The notes beneath the pieces are model-generated. The model ran no database searches. It had not been told where the DNA came from and saw only the letters and a list, made by a program, of their open reading frames with translations. This document shows, in pieces, positions 51,168 through 58,526 of a DNA stretch of 64,000 bases (its first letter is position 1; every line of letters begins with the position of its first letter). Source of the stretch: FEN-1073 sp963780865 (GTDB taxonomy: Bacteria; Chloroflexota; Anaerolineae; Anaerolineales; RBG-16-64-43); NCBI GenBank assembly GCA_963780865.1, contig CAWADT010000026.1, forward strand, positions 186,001 to 250,000. Direction: 5' to 3'. The translations under genes and the position numbers were made by a program.

Positions 51168-52335
51168 GGCGGTTTTTTAGGGCTGAAGGTTGGAAGGGAC
51201 CCGGCTCGGCGATGAGCAGGCGGGCCATGTCCATCAGACCGAAGCTGTTCCACGCCAGCACGCCGCGCACCCGTCCCGCCTTCAGATAATAGACGACCCC
51301 TTTTTTGTACGGCTCGGTCCAATCGGCGAAGGTTTCCGATCGTGGATCCAATTCGCCCACGGCCTCATACCCTAGTTCGAACAAATCGGAGTAGAAGAAC
51401 GGCAGATGCCGGTAGCGGATGGCTTCGCCGGCCATCGCGCGCCCCGCCGCCTCGCCCATGCGGAGGGCGTTGTCTTCGTGTTCGACCCGCAGGAACTTAT
51501 CCAGGGCGGGGTTGGAAAACACCGCCACATCGCCCGCCGAATATACGCCGGGAGCGCTGGTCCGCAGCTGCTCGTCCACGGCAATTCCCCCGTCGCGGAT
51601 TTCAAGCCCCGCCGCCCGGGCTAGGTCGATGTCTGGCTGGATTCCGATCCCCGCAACCACGCCGTCCACGGGAAGCTCGCCTCTCCCTTTCACTCTCAAC
51701 ACCGGTTGGACGCCGCCGGTAATGCTTTCCACGGTGTCCCCGGAAATAATTTCCACGCCTTTTTCTTGAAAGTACCGGGTGAGGAATTGGGAGAGGTCCG
51801 GCGGAAAGATGCGCGCGCAAATATCGGAATCCGGAAAAATCATCACCGTTTGCTTCCCGTTGATCGTCAGCGCCGCCGCGATTTCCGATCCGATGAATCC
51901 GCCGCCGATCACCGCGAAGCGCCGGCCGCGTTCGGTTGCGTTTCGCAATCTCTGGTAATCCCGCATCGTCCGGTAATAAATGACGCTCTCTCCGCCCAGC
52001 GGCAGCCGGCGCGGAGTCCCGCCCGTGGCGAGCAACAATCGGTCGTAGGCATATTCCTCCCCGCGGTCGTCGCGGGCGCGTTTGCCCTTCGGATCGATCG
52101 TCACGATGCCCCTCGCGAGATGCATCTCGACCCCCAGGCTTTCCGTCTTCAACCAGGCTTGATCGACCGGTTTTCCCAGCCAAAGTCCCTTGGAAAGGAG
52201 CGGGCGTTTATAGGGCGGATCCGGCTCCCGGCTAAACAGCCCGATCGTCCCGTTGGGATCCACGGCCCGGATACCGCGTACGGCCGAGTCGGCGGTCATT
52301 CCGCCGCCGACGATCAGATATTTATATGGCGCCAT
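51157..52335 (-). CDS. FAD-dependent NAD(P) oxidoreductase (ferredoxin/rubredoxin reductase-like)
   Basis: A 392-residue two-dinucleotide-binding flavoprotein. The FAD loop is LIVGGGMTADSAV near residue 7-19, the NAD(P) loop is FAVIGGGFIGSEIAAAL near 147, and the second FAD motif is TSAPGVYSAGDVAVF. A C-terminal FAD/NAD-linked domain holds VVYYLKAGRVRGVLAWN. The class includes ferredoxin, rubredoxin and putidaredoxin reductases and AIF-like proteins; no partner gene is seen. It diverges from the mini-cytochrome gene across 140 bp and precedes DUF488 with an overlap. Confidence 0.85.
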   Translation of the reverse strand: MAPYKYLIVGGGMTADSAVRGIRAVDPNGTIGLFSREPDPPYKRPLLSKGLWLGKPVDQAWLKTESLGVEMHLARGIVTIDPKGKRARDDRGEEYAYDRLLLATGGTPRRLPLGGESVIYYRTMRDYQRLRNATERGRRFAVIGGGFIGSEIAAALTINGKQTVMIFPDSDICARIFPPDLSQFLTRYFQEKGVEIISGDTVESITGGVQPVLRVKGRGELPVDGVVAGIGIQPDIDLARAAGLEIRDGGIAVDEQLRTSAPGVYSAGDVAVFSNPALDKFLRVEHEDNALRMGEAAGRAMAGEAIRYRHLPFFYSDLFELGYEAVGELDPRSETFADWTEPYKKGVVYYLKAGRVRGVLAWNSFGLMDMARLLIAEPGPFQPSALKNRLAP

Positions 52336-52427
52336 ATCGACCTCCTGAAGGGAGAACCTTCCCGCGGCCGTAGTATATATCTACTTGCAATAAACATAGG
52401 AGAAAATGCGCGAGCGAACCCGGAGTA

Positions 52428-52456
52428 TTGACCAGCGGGAACAGAAAACCTATTAT
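52428..52456 (+). promoter_or_regulatory. Sigma70-type promoter of the mini-cytochrome/molybdoenzyme operon
   Basis: TTGACC at 52428-52433, a 17-base spacer, then TATTAT at 52451-52456, 22 bp before the ATG at 52479. AAAGGAAG at 52464 is the ribosome site. Confidence 0.7.
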
Positions 52457-52478
52457 ATGGTTCAAAGGAAGATACCCA

Positions 52479-52748
52479 ATGACCAATCGCCTCACCCTGA
52501 GACGGCGAATCCGCGCCATCGGCCGCGCATGCGGCTGGGCGACCATGGCGCTCGCGCTCGTCACGCTCCTGACGGGCTACGGCATCACGCAATACCGGAT
52601 TGTGGATCCCTTGACGCTCGGGATTCTGAATAAGGCCGTCGCGCAGCGGTGGCATGCGTATACCGGCGTGCCGTTCCTGGTGTTCATGTTCGCGCATGTC
52701 GGCATTGTGCTCTGGTGGCGGACGTCGCCGTCCAATCCGAAGGAGTGA
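52479..52748 (+). CDS. Mini-cytochrome b (two-helix membrane protein with H-x13-H)
   Basis: An 89-residue protein with two membrane helices (~18-40 and ~58-80). The second holds H59 and H73, which are 13 residues apart (RWHAYTG and FAHVGI). This H-x13-H spacing is the haem-ligand pattern of cytochrome b helices. The first helix has no His, so a full bis-haem site would need a second copy, suggesting a homodimer (inference). It sits 7 bp before the molybdopterin enzyme gene in the same operon and would carry electrons between it and the membrane quinone pool, as MsrQ does for MsrP. The family is not recognised with certainty. Confidence 0.6.
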   Translation: MTNRLTLRRRIRAIGRACGWATMALALVTLLTGYGITQYRIVDPLTLGILNKAVAQRWHAYTGVPFLVFMFAHVGIVLWWRTSPSNPKE

Positions 52749-52755
52749 TAAAAAA

Positions 52756-53424
52756 ATGAAGAACGCAAAACGTACGGCCGCTCTGGCATGCCTGGCCGTC
52801 GCATGCGGATTGGCGGCTTGCACCGGGCCCAACGGGCCGACGGTAAAGGCTTTGCAAACCGTGGAAATTCGCCAGTATCAGGGGGAAAATCTTTCCTCGA
52901 TCGGAGATTTCCGCGAGAATTCGATCAAGGGCCCTCAGACGGTTTCGCTCGACACCTACCGGCTGAAGGTCTCCGGCCTGGTCGACAATCCGCTTACCCT
53001 CACCTACGACCAGGTGCTGAGCCACACGAAATACAGCAAGGTGGTCACCCTGCATTGCGTCGAAGGCTGGGACGTCACGATTTTGTGGGAGGGGATTCTG
53101 ATCGACGATTTGCTCACGGACGCGAAGGCGCAGCCGGCCGCGGTGATCGCCATTTTTCACGCCGTGGACGGATACACTTCCTCCCTCACGCTGGATTACA
53201 TCCGGCAAAATAAAATCCTGCTGGCGAATAAAATGAACGGCGTAGTGATGCCGGCGGAACGCGGATTCCCCTTCATGGTGGTGGCGGAAGCCAAATGGGG
53301 ATACAAATGGGTCAAATGGGTTGACGAGATCCGGTTGTCGGATGACCCGAATTATCGCGGGTATTGGGAATCCCAGGGATACAACAACAACGGCGATCAA
53401 AGCGGATCGATGTTCGCGCCATAG
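52756..53424 (+). CDS. Molybdopterin-dependent oxidoreductase lipoprotein (sulfite-oxidase fold)
   Basis: A 222-residue protein of the sulfite oxidase/MsrP type. A lipobox LAAC lipidates C22. The Mo-binding domain has YRLKVSGLVDNPLTLTYDQV, the Mo-ligand C101 in VVTLHCVEGWDVTILW, GVLL-like ILIDDLL, HAVDGYTSSL, and the closing GYKWVKWVDEIRL. It is shorter than MsrP and lacks the C-terminal Ig-like domain. The signal has a KR pair but no clear twin-arginine motif, odd for a molybdoenzyme, which normally folds before export. A TatA/B-like gene lies 200 bp downstream. The substrate is unknown. The mini-cytochrome precedes it directly (AGGAG at 52741). Confidence 0.8.
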   Translation: MKNAKRTAALACLAVACGLAACTGPNGPTVKALQTVEIRQYQGENLSSIGDFRENSIKGPQTVSLDTYRLKVSGLVDNPLTLTYDQVLSHTKYSKVVTLHCVEGWDVTILWEGILIDDLLTDAKAQPAAVIAIFHAVDGYTSSLTLDYIRQNKILLANKMNGVVMPAERGFPFMVVAEAKWGYKWVKWVDEIRLSDDPNYRGYWESQGYNNNGDQSGSMFAP

Positions 53425-53454
53425 CATGTCTCAATTAAAATTGTATAAAGAGAT

Positions 53455-53557
53455 GCGTACACGGATTGCACGGAATGGAACGGATTACTCGGAAAAGAAA
53501 TAAAATTTTTTTGAATTCTCCGTGTAATCCGGATTTTATCCGTGGAATTTGTGTACA
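53455..53557. repeat. CGTACACGG ... CCGTG...GTGTAC inverted-repeat element
   Basis: Begins gcgtacacggattgcacgg and ends tccgtggaatttgtgtac, with inner atccg/cggat units. Same style as 31773, 32689 and 54425. It lies between the molybdoenzyme and the tatA/B gene. Confidence 0.65.
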
Positions 53558-53627
53558 AGAGTCTCCAAATTCAACCCCGATCATTGGGGCAAAATCGGCT
53601 GTCTTATAATGGTGCCGGAGACGCGGC

Positions 53628-54017
53628 ATGGAATTTCTCGGGATTGGCCCCCTGGAACTGCTCCTGATCTTTATCCTGGCTCTGATCGTCTTCTCGCCGA
53701 AGGACATCGCCGGCGGAGGCAAGGCGATCGGACGCTGGATAAACCGTCTCTACCGGTCTGACACCTACCGGTCGATGAAGCAGGTATCGCAGGAATTGCA
53801 GGATCTTCCCAACCGGCTGGCCCGGGAGGCGCATCTCGAGGAATTGAAGGATCTGGAAAAAGAGGTCAAATCGGCCGGCGACGCTCTGCGCCTCGACGCC
53901 CCCTCCCAACCGCCCGTGCCCGCGATCGAGAACAGGGAGGAAAACTCGGCCTCCGTCACCAAGCCTGATTCGCAACCGCCCGAACCCCGCGCTGAGGATC
54001 CTACGGATAAAGTGTAG
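53628..54017 (+). CDS. TatA/TatB-type twin-arginine translocase subunit
   Basis: A 129-residue protein. It has the N-terminal TatA/B start MEFLGIGPLELLLIFILALIVF-like hydrophobic helix beginning with FLGIGPLELL, a Ser-Pro-Lys hinge (FSPKDI), then an amphipathic helix (GGGKAIGRWINRLYRSDTYR) and an acidic Pro-rich tail. TatA/B form the pore that exports folded proteins. TatC is not in the window. A TATAAT at 53606-53611 with a weak -35 may be its promoter. The tail length is nearer to TatB than TatA. Confidence 0.85.
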   Translation: MEFLGIGPLELLLIFILALIVFSPKDIAGGGKAIGRWINRLYRSDTYRSMKQVSQELQDLPNRLAREAHLEELKDLEKEVKSAGDALRLDAPSQPPVPAIENREENSASVTKPDSQPPEPRAEDPTDKV

Positions 54018-54028
54018 CCAGCCGTTGC

Positions 54029-54057
54029 TTGACATAGCCCTGGGCAAAACGTATAAT
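54029..54057 (+). promoter_or_regulatory. Consensus sigma70 promoter before rpmF
   Basis: TTGACA at 54029-54034, a 17-base spacer, and TATAAT at 54052-54057, both perfect matches. It lies 69 bp before the rpmF start and likely drives it. Confidence 0.9.
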
Positions 54058-54125
54058 CCCCAACCTCCCGGGGAGGCTATTGCCTTCCCGGCCGTTTTCC
54101 CGATATTTTCCGAGGAGTTTGATCC

Positions 54126-54323
54126 ATGCCCCCACATCCAAAGCGAAAACATTCCTCCGGACGGAGGGATCGCCGGCGCGCGCACGACGCCCTGACGCCG
54201 CCCAACCTGGTTGCATGCGCCAATTGCGGCGCGCAGATTGCCGCTTACACCGTCTGCCCGCAATGCGGGTATTACGACGGCCGGAAGGTCTTCGAACCGA
54301 AGAAGAAACAAGCCAAGAAGTAA
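54126..54323 (+). CDS. rpmF: Large-subunit ribosomal protein L32
   Basis: A 65-residue basic protein. Typical L32 features are the start PPHPKRKHSSGRRDRRRAHD, and two zinc knuckles CANCG and CPQCG separated by QIAAYTV, then GYYDGRKVFEPKKK. It is the zinc-binding (C+) form. The gene precedes fabD, the common rpmF-fab arrangement. A consensus promoter lies upstream and a strong terminator downstream. Confidence 0.95.
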   Translation: MPPHPKRKHSSGRRDRRRAHDALTPPNLVACANCGAQIAAYTVCPQCGYYDGRKVFEPKKKQAKK

Positions 54324-54340
54324 CCCGGGAAAGATGAAGA

Positions 54341-54367
54341 AAAGGCCGTGACATGACGGCCTTTTTT
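54341..54367 (+). terminator. Rho-independent terminator after rpmF
   Basis: aaaggccgt pairs with acggcctt, loop gacatg, followed by TTTTTTATT. It separates rpmF from fabD transcription. Confidence 0.9.
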
Positions 54368-54424
54368 ATTCGGTGAAGCGGCCTGCAACCCGATTGCCGT
54401 TTTTGTGTTAGTTAGTTGGCTGGG

Positions 54425-54532
54425 TTTTCACCTCGGATTTCACGGAAAAGGGCACGGATAACACCGATAAGAATTCAATAAATTATAAAATCAGTGAAAT
54501 CCGTTTTGCTTCCGTGTAATCCGTGGTGAAAG
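54425..54532. repeat. TTCACC...CGGATTTCACGG / CCGTGTAATCCGTGG inverted-repeat element
   Basis: The ends ttcacctcggatttcacgg and ccgtgtaatccgtggtgaa are complementary. It lies 14 bp before the fabD start, so the fabD leader would carry a large hairpin, and any fabD promoter must lie in or before it. Confidence 0.7.
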
Positions 54533-54546
54533 GTTTTAAATCGGTA

Positions 54547-55500
54547 ATGATGACACTCGATCCGAAACACACCGCGTTCGTATTTCCCGGGCAGGGCTCC
54601 CAAACGGTGGGGATGGGCAAGGCGCTGGCTGAAACCTATCCCGCCGCGCGCCGCGTGTTCGAGGAAGCGGACGCCGTCCTCGGCTTTCCGCTTTCCGGAT
54701 TGTGTTGGAACGGGCCGGAAGCGGAGCTGGGCGAAACGCTCAATACCCAGCCGGCGCTGCTCACGCATTCGATCGCCGCCTGGCGCGTGCTCGTGGACGA
54801 AGCGGGGGGATTCCAACCGTTGTGCGTGGCGGGCCACTCGATGGGGGAATTTTCCGCGTTGGTCGCGGCGGGATCGCTCGAGTTTGCAGACGCGCTGCGG
54901 CTGACGCGCCGGCGCGGGCGGGTGATGACGGACGCCGGAAAGAGCAAGCCGGGCGGGATGGCGGCCATTCTCAACCTCGACGCGGCCGCCCTGACCGAAG
55001 TGTGCGAACAGGCCGCGCGGGAAACGGGGGGAATCGTGCACCTGGCCAACGACAATTGCCCGGGGCAGATCGTCATCTCCGGGGAAGTTCCGGCGCTGGA
55101 GCGCGCGATTGCGCTGGCGCTGAAACGCGGCGCCAAACGGGCCATTCGGCTCAACGTCAGCATCGGGTCACACTCTCCTTTGATGGACGAGGCCGCGCGC
55201 CAGTTCGCGGAAGCCGTGGACGCCGTTCCGATCGCCGATCCGAAGGTGCCACTGATCGGAAACACCGCGGCGGAGGCGCTGCAAACGGCGGCGGAGATCC
55301 GCGCGGAAGTTAAAGCGCAACTCACCTCCCCGGTGCGCTGGTCGGAATCCGTGCGCGTCATCGCCGCGATGGGGGCGGCGCTGATCGTGGAGTTCGGGCC
55401 AAAGGACGTGCTCAGCTGCCTGATTAAACGGATCGATCCGCGGGTCCGGTCGCTTCCGGCCGGCACCCCGGAGGAAATCCGCGCCGTACTGGGGGTATAA
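54547..55500 (+). CDS. fabD: Malonyl-CoA:ACP transacylase
   Basis: A ~317-residue enzyme that loads malonyl from CoA to acyl carrier protein at the start of fatty acid synthesis. The catalytic Ser is S98 in GHSMGE, the start motif is VFPGQGSQTVGMG, Gln in TQPAL and the catalytic His in SIGSHSPLM. It ends near EFGPKDVLSCLIKR. Start set at ATG 54547 (MMTLDPKHTAFVFPG); an upstream GTG at 54523 lies at the repeat edge and is unlikely. fabG follows 73 bp later. Confidence 0.95.
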   Translation: MMTLDPKHTAFVFPGQGSQTVGMGKALAETYPAARRVFEEADAVLGFPLSGLCWNGPEAELGETLNTQPALLTHSIAAWRVLVDEAGGFQPLCVAGHSMGEFSALVAAGSLEFADALRLTRRRGRVMTDAGKSKPGGMAAILNLDAAALTEVCEQAARETGGIVHLANDNCPGQIVISGEVPALERAIALALKRGAKRAIRLNVSIGSHSPLMDEAARQFAEAVDAVPIADPKVPLIGNTAAEALQTAAEIRAEVKAQLTSPVRWSESVRVIAAMGAALIVEFGPKDVLSCLIKRIDPRVRSLPAGTPEEIRAVLGV

Positions 55501-55573
55501 TTCCCGCAGAGAATAATTTCCCGGAGAATGCCCCGGCGGGGTCACGGGGAAATCCGATTTTCAGGAGCGGATC

Positions 55574-56323
55574 ATGACTTTTTCACCCAATCGCGTCGCG
55601 GTCGTCACCGGCGGAGCCCAAAGCATCGGGCGGGCGATCGTGGACCGGCTCGCCAAGGCCGGAGTGGATATCGTCATCGCCGACATCCAGCCGGAGAAGG
55701 CGGAAGCTTCCGCCAGGGAAGTGGCCGCCGCAACCGGCCGACGCGCGATCGCGCTCACGGTGGACGTCTCCTCGACCGCCAGCGCGGCCGAAATGATCGA
55801 AAAAGCACTCGCCCAAATGGGCCGGATCGATATTCTCGTCAACAACGCCGGCACCACGCGCGACAACCTGATCATGCGCATGGACGAAGCCGATTGGGAT
55901 AAAGTGCTGGATATCAATCTCAAGGGCGCGTGGAACTGCGCGAAGGCCGTCATCCGCTCGATGATGAAGGCCCGCTACGGCCGGATCGTCAACATGGCTT
56001 CCGTCTCGGGCCTGGCCGGGCAAGCGGGGCAGACCAACTATTCCGCCTCCAAGGCCGGGCTGATCGGGTTCACCAAAGCCCTCGCGCGCGAAGTGGCTTC
56101 GCGCGGGATCACGGTCAACGCGGTGGCGCCGGGGTTTGTCCCGACGGCGCTCACCAAGGACCTGCCGGCCGATCTCAAGGATGCCATGATGAAGATGATC
56201 CCGGTGGGAAGGTGGGGGACGACGGACGAAATTGCGTACGCCGTCGAGTTTCTTGCCGCCGACGAAGCCGCGTATATCACCGGCCACATCCTCAGCGTCG
56301 ACGGCGGCATGGTGATGATGTGA
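55574..56323 (+). CDS. fabG: 3-oxoacyl-ACP reductase
   Basis: A 249-residue short-chain dehydrogenase reducing 3-ketoacyl-ACP with NADPH. The cofactor loop is TGGAQSIGR, NNAGTT is at 90-95, N115, S143-S145 and the catalytic pair Y156/K160 (YSASK) are all present. The end is SVDGGMVMM. It follows fabD in a row of fatty-acid genes, which supports the FabG role over other SDRs. The next gene starts 7 bp after the stop. Confidence 0.93.
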   Translation: MTFSPNRVAVVTGGAQSIGRAIVDRLAKAGVDIVIADIQPEKAEASAREVAAATGRRAIALTVDVSSTASAAEMIEKALAQMGRIDILVNNAGTTRDNLIMRMDEADWDKVLDINLKGAWNCAKAVIRSMMKARYGRIVNMASVSGLAGQAGQTNYSASKAGLIGFTKALAREVASRGITVNAVAPGFVPTALTKDLPADLKDAMMKMIPVGRWGTTDEIAYAVEFLAADEAAYITGHILSVDGGMVMM

Positions 56324-56330
56324 GGTGAGC

Positions 56331-56678
56331 ATGAATCCCGCACCCGCTTCCGGCAAGATTTTCATCTCTCCCGGTGTGTTGGTCACAGTGGCGAGGCTCG
56401 CCGCGCTCAGCGTGCCGGGGGTGGCGGGCATGAGCCCGGTTCCGGGCGGAGTCAACCGGCTGTTTCGCCGGGGCGCCGCGCAGGGTGTGCGGTTGGAAAC
56501 CCGCGACGAAGTGGTCTCGGCCGAATTGTTTCTCGTCCTGCATCCGGAGGGCGACGCGCGCGAGGTGGCGCGCAAGGTGCAGTTGGAAGTGTGCCGCGCC
56601 ATCACCGAAATCATCGGGTTGAAGGTAGGGGAGGTGGTGGTGCATATCGAGGATTTCGCCCCCGCCCCATCGGAATGA
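56331..56678 (+). CDS. Asp23/Gls24-family (DUF322) envelope stress protein
   Basis: A 115-residue protein with the Asp23 signature: KIFISPGVLVTVARLAALSV at the start, a variable middle, and the C-terminal AITEIIGLKVGEVVVHIED strand-helix repeat. In Firmicutes these proteins sit at the membrane and respond to envelope stress. The gene lies between fabG and nusB, the arrangement in which accB/C and nusB often occur. Start chosen at ATG 56331; GTG 56325 is also in frame. Confidence 0.85.
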   Translation: MNPAPASGKIFISPGVLVTVARLAALSVPGVAGMSPVPGGVNRLFRRGAAQGVRLETRDEVVSAELFLVLHPEGDAREVARKVQLEVCRAITEIIGLKVGEVVVHIEDFAPAPSE

Positions 56679-56754
56679 TCCGCCGCGGGGAACAGCGCCC
56701 GGTACCGCCCAGCGCGCCCCTCGAGCTCACCGGCCGCAGACCGCGGGATGTTCC

Positions 56755-56774
56755 TCCTCCCGCGAAAGCGGGAT
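56755..56774. repeat. CCCGCGAAAGCGGGA hairpin
   Basis: tcctcccgcgaaagcggga, the reverse form of the atcccgctttcgcgggat family. It lies between asp23 and nusB. Confidence 0.6.
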
Positions 56775-56802
56775 AATCCCTCCGCGGAGACCGCTCGTTC
56801 CC

Positions 56803-57252
56803 ATGAAAGCCAGACGCAAGGCGCGCACGGTCGCGCTGCAGGCGCTCTATGAATTGGATTGCTCTGCTCACGAGCCCGGCGCGGTTCTGGCCGAGCGCGA
56901 AGAGGAAGGCAAACTTCCGGAAGGCCAGCACGAGTTCGCCCGCGAGCTGGTCTTCGGCGTTTTAAAGGACCGCGTCCGCCTCGATCGCTGGATCGCCCGC
57001 TTCGCCCCCGAATGGCCGGTTAATCAAATTGCCATCGTCGACCGCAACATCCTCCGCATGGCGCTGTGGGAGTTTGCCGTCGGGCGGGTGAGCCCGGTGA
57101 AGGTGGCGATCAACGAGGCCGTGGAACTGGCCAAGCTGTACGGCTCCGACAGCGCCCCGCGCTTCGTCAACGGCGTGCTGGGGAGCCTGGCAGACCACAC
57201 CGAGGAGCTGGCCGAAGCGGCCAAGCGCGAGCCGGCGGCTAAAGGAAAATGA
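56803..57252 (+). CDS. nusB: Transcription antitermination factor NusB
   Basis: A 149-residue all-helical protein. Signatures: MKARRKARTVALQALYELD, RELVFGVLKDRVRLDRWIARFAPEWP-like segment with IDRNILRMALWEF-type VDRNILRMALWEFAVG, VAINEAVELAKLYGSDSAPRFVNGVL. NusB pairs with NusE/S10 to suppress termination in rRNA operons. It lies downstream of asp23, a common order. Confidence 0.95.
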   Translation: MKARRKARTVALQALYELDCSAHEPGAVLAEREEEGKLPEGQHEFARELVFGVLKDRVRLDRWIARFAPEWPVNQIAIVDRNILRMALWEFAVGRVSPVKVAINEAVELAKLYGSDSAPRFVNGVLGSLADHTEELAEAAKREPAAKGK

Positions 57253-57268
57253 CAGAACTCACGCAGTA

Positions 57269-57544
57269 TGTCATTCCGAGGGCCGCGAAGCGGACCGAGG
57301 AATCGCAGAGTTGAAGGGGGGCATGGGCTTCTTCTGCGCTTGTTGATGAGCTCCCACGCGCCACCGACTCCTCGCCCTGAAGGTCAGGGCTCGGAGTGAC
57401 ATACGGAGTGTGTCATTCCGAGGGGAGCGAAGCGGATCGAGGAATCGCAGAGTTGAAGAGGAGTATGGGCTTCTTCTGCGCTTGTTGATGAGCTCCCATG
57501 CGTTACCGACTCCTCGCCCTGAAGGTCAGGGCTCGGAGTGACAT
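57269..57544. repeat. Two ~135-bp tandem direct repeats, TGTCATTCCGAG type
   Basis: Copy 1 (57269-57403) and copy 2 (57411-57544) match almost base for base at a period of 142 bp. Each starts tgtcattccgaggg and ends ctcggagtgacata, so the ends are inverted repeats. A third end (gtttgtcactccgtctgccc) follows at 57549. Together they fill the 380-bp gap between nusB and birA. No open frame is supported. Confidence 0.85.
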
Positions 57545-57631
57545 AACCAGTTTGTCACTCCGTCTGCCCTCGCGCACGCCCCGCGCTCTTTTCGGGGAAG
57601 CGGGGGCAGGAGCGGGGATGACGTACACCCA

Positions 57632-58435
57632 ATGACCCCTCTCCCATTCGACGATCCCCTTAATCCTCAGTTCCTCGCCGGCACACTTCTCAGCCGCGCG
57701 GTGCAGTTCTTCCCCCAATGCCCCTCCACAAACGGCTTGGCGCGCGAACTCGCTATGCAGGGCGAGCCGGAAGGTCTGCTGGTCATAACGGATTACCAGA
57801 CCGCCGGCCACGGGAGAGGGGACCGCGCCTGGCAGGCCCCGGCCGGAAGCAGCCTGCTCTTCTCGCTCCTCCTGCGCCCTCCGCTCCCGGCCGTGCGCGC
57901 GCTGCAGGCGGCGATGGCTGTTTCCCTCGGCGTGATCGGGGGAATGCGGCTCGCGTGCGGCTTAACGGCGCGCATTAAGTGGCCGAATGATATTCTCCTG
58001 AACGGAAAAAAGGCCGGAGGGATTCTATGTGAGCTCGGTCTGGATGGCGAAACGCTGGAGTACGCGGTCGTCGGGGTCGGGCTGAACGTGAATTTCGATC
58101 CGCGCGGTGTGGCGGGCATCCCGCCGGAAGCGAGCAGCGTTCTCCTCGCGCTGGGGCGGCCGCAGCCCCGGGCCACGCTCCTGCGCGCGATCCTGGAAGA
58201 AATGGAGCCGCTCTACCGGGCCGTTTGCCGGGGCGAAAGCCTGCGCGCAGAATGGGCTCGCTCGCTGGAAACCCTCGGGCGCTATATCCGGGTGGCGCTG
58301 CCGGAAGAAGAAATCATCGGCAAGGCGGAGTCCGTCGACGACAACGGGGCGCTCGTCGTCCGGCTGCGCAACCGGTCGCAGCGGACGATTCTGGCGGGGG
58401 ATGTGGTGCATTTGACCATAGACCACGGACCATAG
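57632..58435 (+). CDS. birA: Biotin--[acetyl-CoA-carboxylase] ligase
   Basis: A 267-residue class I biotin ligase without the N-terminal HTH of bifunctional BirA, so it would ligate but not repress. The ATP/biotin loop is QTAGHGRGDRAW, the active-site strand is KWPNDILLNGKKAGGIL, then VVGVGLNVN. The C-terminal domain has VRLRNRSQRTILAGDV. It attaches biotin to carrier protein for fatty acid synthesis, matching the neighbouring fab genes. The final residues HLTIDHGP and the stop come from the GACCAT palindrome at 58410, so the natural end was probably altered. Confidence 0.9.
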   Translation: MTPLPFDDPLNPQFLAGTLLSRAVQFFPQCPSTNGLARELAMQGEPEGLLVITDYQTAGHGRGDRAWQAPAGSSLLFSLLLRPPLPAVRALQAAMAVSLGVIGGMRLACGLTARIKWPNDILLNGKKAGGILCELGLDGETLEYAVVGVGLNVNFDPRGVAGIPPEASSVLLALGRPQPRATLLRAILEEMEPLYRAVCRGESLRAEWARSLETLGRYIRVALPEEEIIGKAESVDDNGALVVRLRNRSQRTILAGDVVHLTIDHGP

Positions 58436-58469
58436 ACCATGGTCGATGGTCCGTGGTCTATGGTCAAAT
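58410..58469. repeat. 60-bp near-perfect GACCATAGACC palindrome
   Basis: The 29-base left arm (atttgaccatagaccacgga...) pairs with the 29-base right arm with a single mismatch around a central at. The left arm holds the last six codons and stop of birA. Same seven-base units as the array at 40915-41273. Confidence 0.9.
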
Positions 58470-58526
58470 GATGTACAGGAAGAATCGTATTTAAATATGG
58501 ATCCGCAATAGCTCGTAGCTAGTTTC

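Noticed and set aside
57269..57544. Two 135-bp direct repeats as a CRISPR-like array
   Set aside because: Unit far too long, only two copies, no constant spacers.
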